Part shown: positions 4,597 to 5,195 of the stretch, one piece after another
How positions within the stretch are numbered: the stretch's first letter is position 1
Layout: every line of letters starts with the position of its first letter
NCBI GenBank assembly: GCA_011056825.1
Contig: DSBH01000074.1
Span: forward strand, 1-5,195
Length of the DNA stretch: 5,195 nt
Source: Deltaproteobacteria bacterium
GTDB taxonomy: Bacteria; Desulfobacterota; Syntrophia; Syntrophales; UBA2210
Reading direction: 5' to 3'
The notes under the pieces: model-generated
Told to the model about the DNA's origin: nothing
Database searches by the model: none
The model's input: only the letters and a program-made list of their open reading frames with translations
Position numbers and translations under genes: made by a program

Positions 4597-5195
4597 ATGC
4601 GGATCATGACGTTCAACCTGCTTTTCGACAGCGGCGGGGACGAACCGTTCGCCTGGCGCAACCGGCGGGACGTGGTCGTCCGGGTTGTCCGACGCCATCG
4701 TCCGCACATTCTGGGGACCCAGGAGGGCATGGCGCATCAGCTTGAGTTTCTTTCGGAACGGCTGGCGCCTGATTACTGCATGGTGGCCGAGGGACGTACC
4801 TGGGATGTCACATCGCAATACCCGACGCTGTTTTACCGTGTTGACGCCCTCGACCTGCTTGAGGCCGGCGAGAGCTGGCTCTCAAAAACCCCGACAGTAC
4901 ACCTGAGCAAGGACTGGGACAGCGGGTTTCCCCGCATGATGAATTACGGCGTCTTCAGTGAACGCCGATCGGATAAAAAGTTCACCGCTCTGGTGACGCA
5001 TCTGGATCATATCAGCGATAAGGCCCGCCTGGAACAGGCGAAACTGGTAGGAGCCTGGCTCGTATCCCGCGCGACGCCCGCCGTCGTGATGGGGGATTTC
5101 AACGACGAGCCGGGTTCAGCCGTATACCGAGCTCTTACCGGTGATTATCGCCTGATGACCGATTCGTGGCAGGAATTGTCGCTCACGGAAAATGA
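4597..5195 (+). CDS. endonuclease/exonuclease/phosphatase (EEP) family hydrolase, N-terminal part
   Basis: The frame is open from the ATG at 4597 to the right edge, giving 199 complete codons, so the C-terminus is missing. The start is supported by AAAGGG 8 bases upstream. The EEP fold (DNase I, exonuclease III, sphingomyelinase and inositol-phosphatase relatives; Mg-dependent phosphodiester or phosphoester hydrolysis) is shown by ordered motifs: 'MTFNLLFD' with Asn7, 'ILGTQEG' with Glu43 (metal ligand), 'ALVTHLDH' with His135 and Asp137, and 'VVMGDFNDEPGS' with Asp167 and Asn169. The final His expected near the C-terminus lies beyond the window. There is no signal peptide, so it should be cytoplasmic. 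Substrate cannot be judged: many such stand-alone bacterial proteins of about 250-280 residues are uncharacterised. It may be co-transcribed with glnA (61-bp gap), though the intervening hairpin could separate them. Confidence 0.9.
   Translation, partial: MRIMTFNLLFDSGGDEPFAWRNRRDVVVRVVRRHRPHILGTQEGMAHQLEFLSERLAPDYCMVAEGRTWDVTSQYPTLFYRVDALDLLEAGESWLSKTPTVHLSKDWDSGFPRMMNYGVFSERRSDKKFTALVTHLDHISDKARLEQAKLVGAWLVSRATPAVVMGDFNDEPGSAVYRALTGDYRLMTDSWQELSLTEN

Overview
The window is bacterial chromosomal DNA, moderately GC-rich and with strong Shine-Dalgarno sites. It fits a free-living, probably anaerobic or microaerobic Gram-negative bacterium. A Desulfobacterota (deltaproteobacterial) source is my best guess. 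It rests on the DUF6125-like protein at the left edge, the hemerythrin-like protein, the form of the glutamine synthetase, and intergenic palindromic repeats of a 'GATACCGGCCTTCGCCGGTATGACGGG'-like type (given here only as a family name). This is an inference, not proof.

Layout: (1) 1-256, minus strand: the N-terminal part of a DUF6125-like protein running off the left edge. (2) 257-645: a divergent intergenic region with a candidate promoter for the left gene. (3) 646-1753, plus strand: a cyclopropane-fatty-acyl-phospholipid synthase gene (cfa) broken by a frameshift near 1165. Comparison with E. coli Cfa suggests about 8 bases are missing just after the SAM-binding glycine loop. (4) 1754-2367: a 614-bp gene-free stretch holding several short repeats: two copies of a hairpin element (one with near-perfect terminal inverted repeats), a 35-bp tandem duplication with its own stem-loop, and a smaller inverted repeat. 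(5) 2368-2946, plus: a 192-residue hemerythrin-like (HHE) protein with a full set of candidate di-iron ligands. (6) 2947-3200: glnA leader with two dyads and a weak promoter candidate. (7) 3201-4535, plus: a complete type I glutamine synthetase of 444 residues that has no adenylylation tyrosine. (8) 4536-4596: a short junction with an 18-bp perfect AT palindrome inside a larger hairpin, which competes with a small hairpin over the next ribosome binding site. (9) 4597 to the right edge, plus: the N-terminal part of an endonuclease/exonuclease/phosphatase (EEP) family enzyme.

The genes do not form one pathway. They are housekeeping or stress-type functions: membrane lipid cyclopropanation, a di-iron oxygen- or iron-responsive protein, nitrogen assimilation, and a metal-dependent phosphodiesterase-type hydrolase. 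Only glnA and the EEP gene are close enough (61 bp) to share a transcript. I see no CRISPR array, tRNA, rRNA, transposase or phage gene, and no convincing new multi-gene system. The points most worth a second look are the cfa lesion, the small TIR-bounded repeat element, the glnA-EEP junction fold, and the mixed subfamily character of GlnA.
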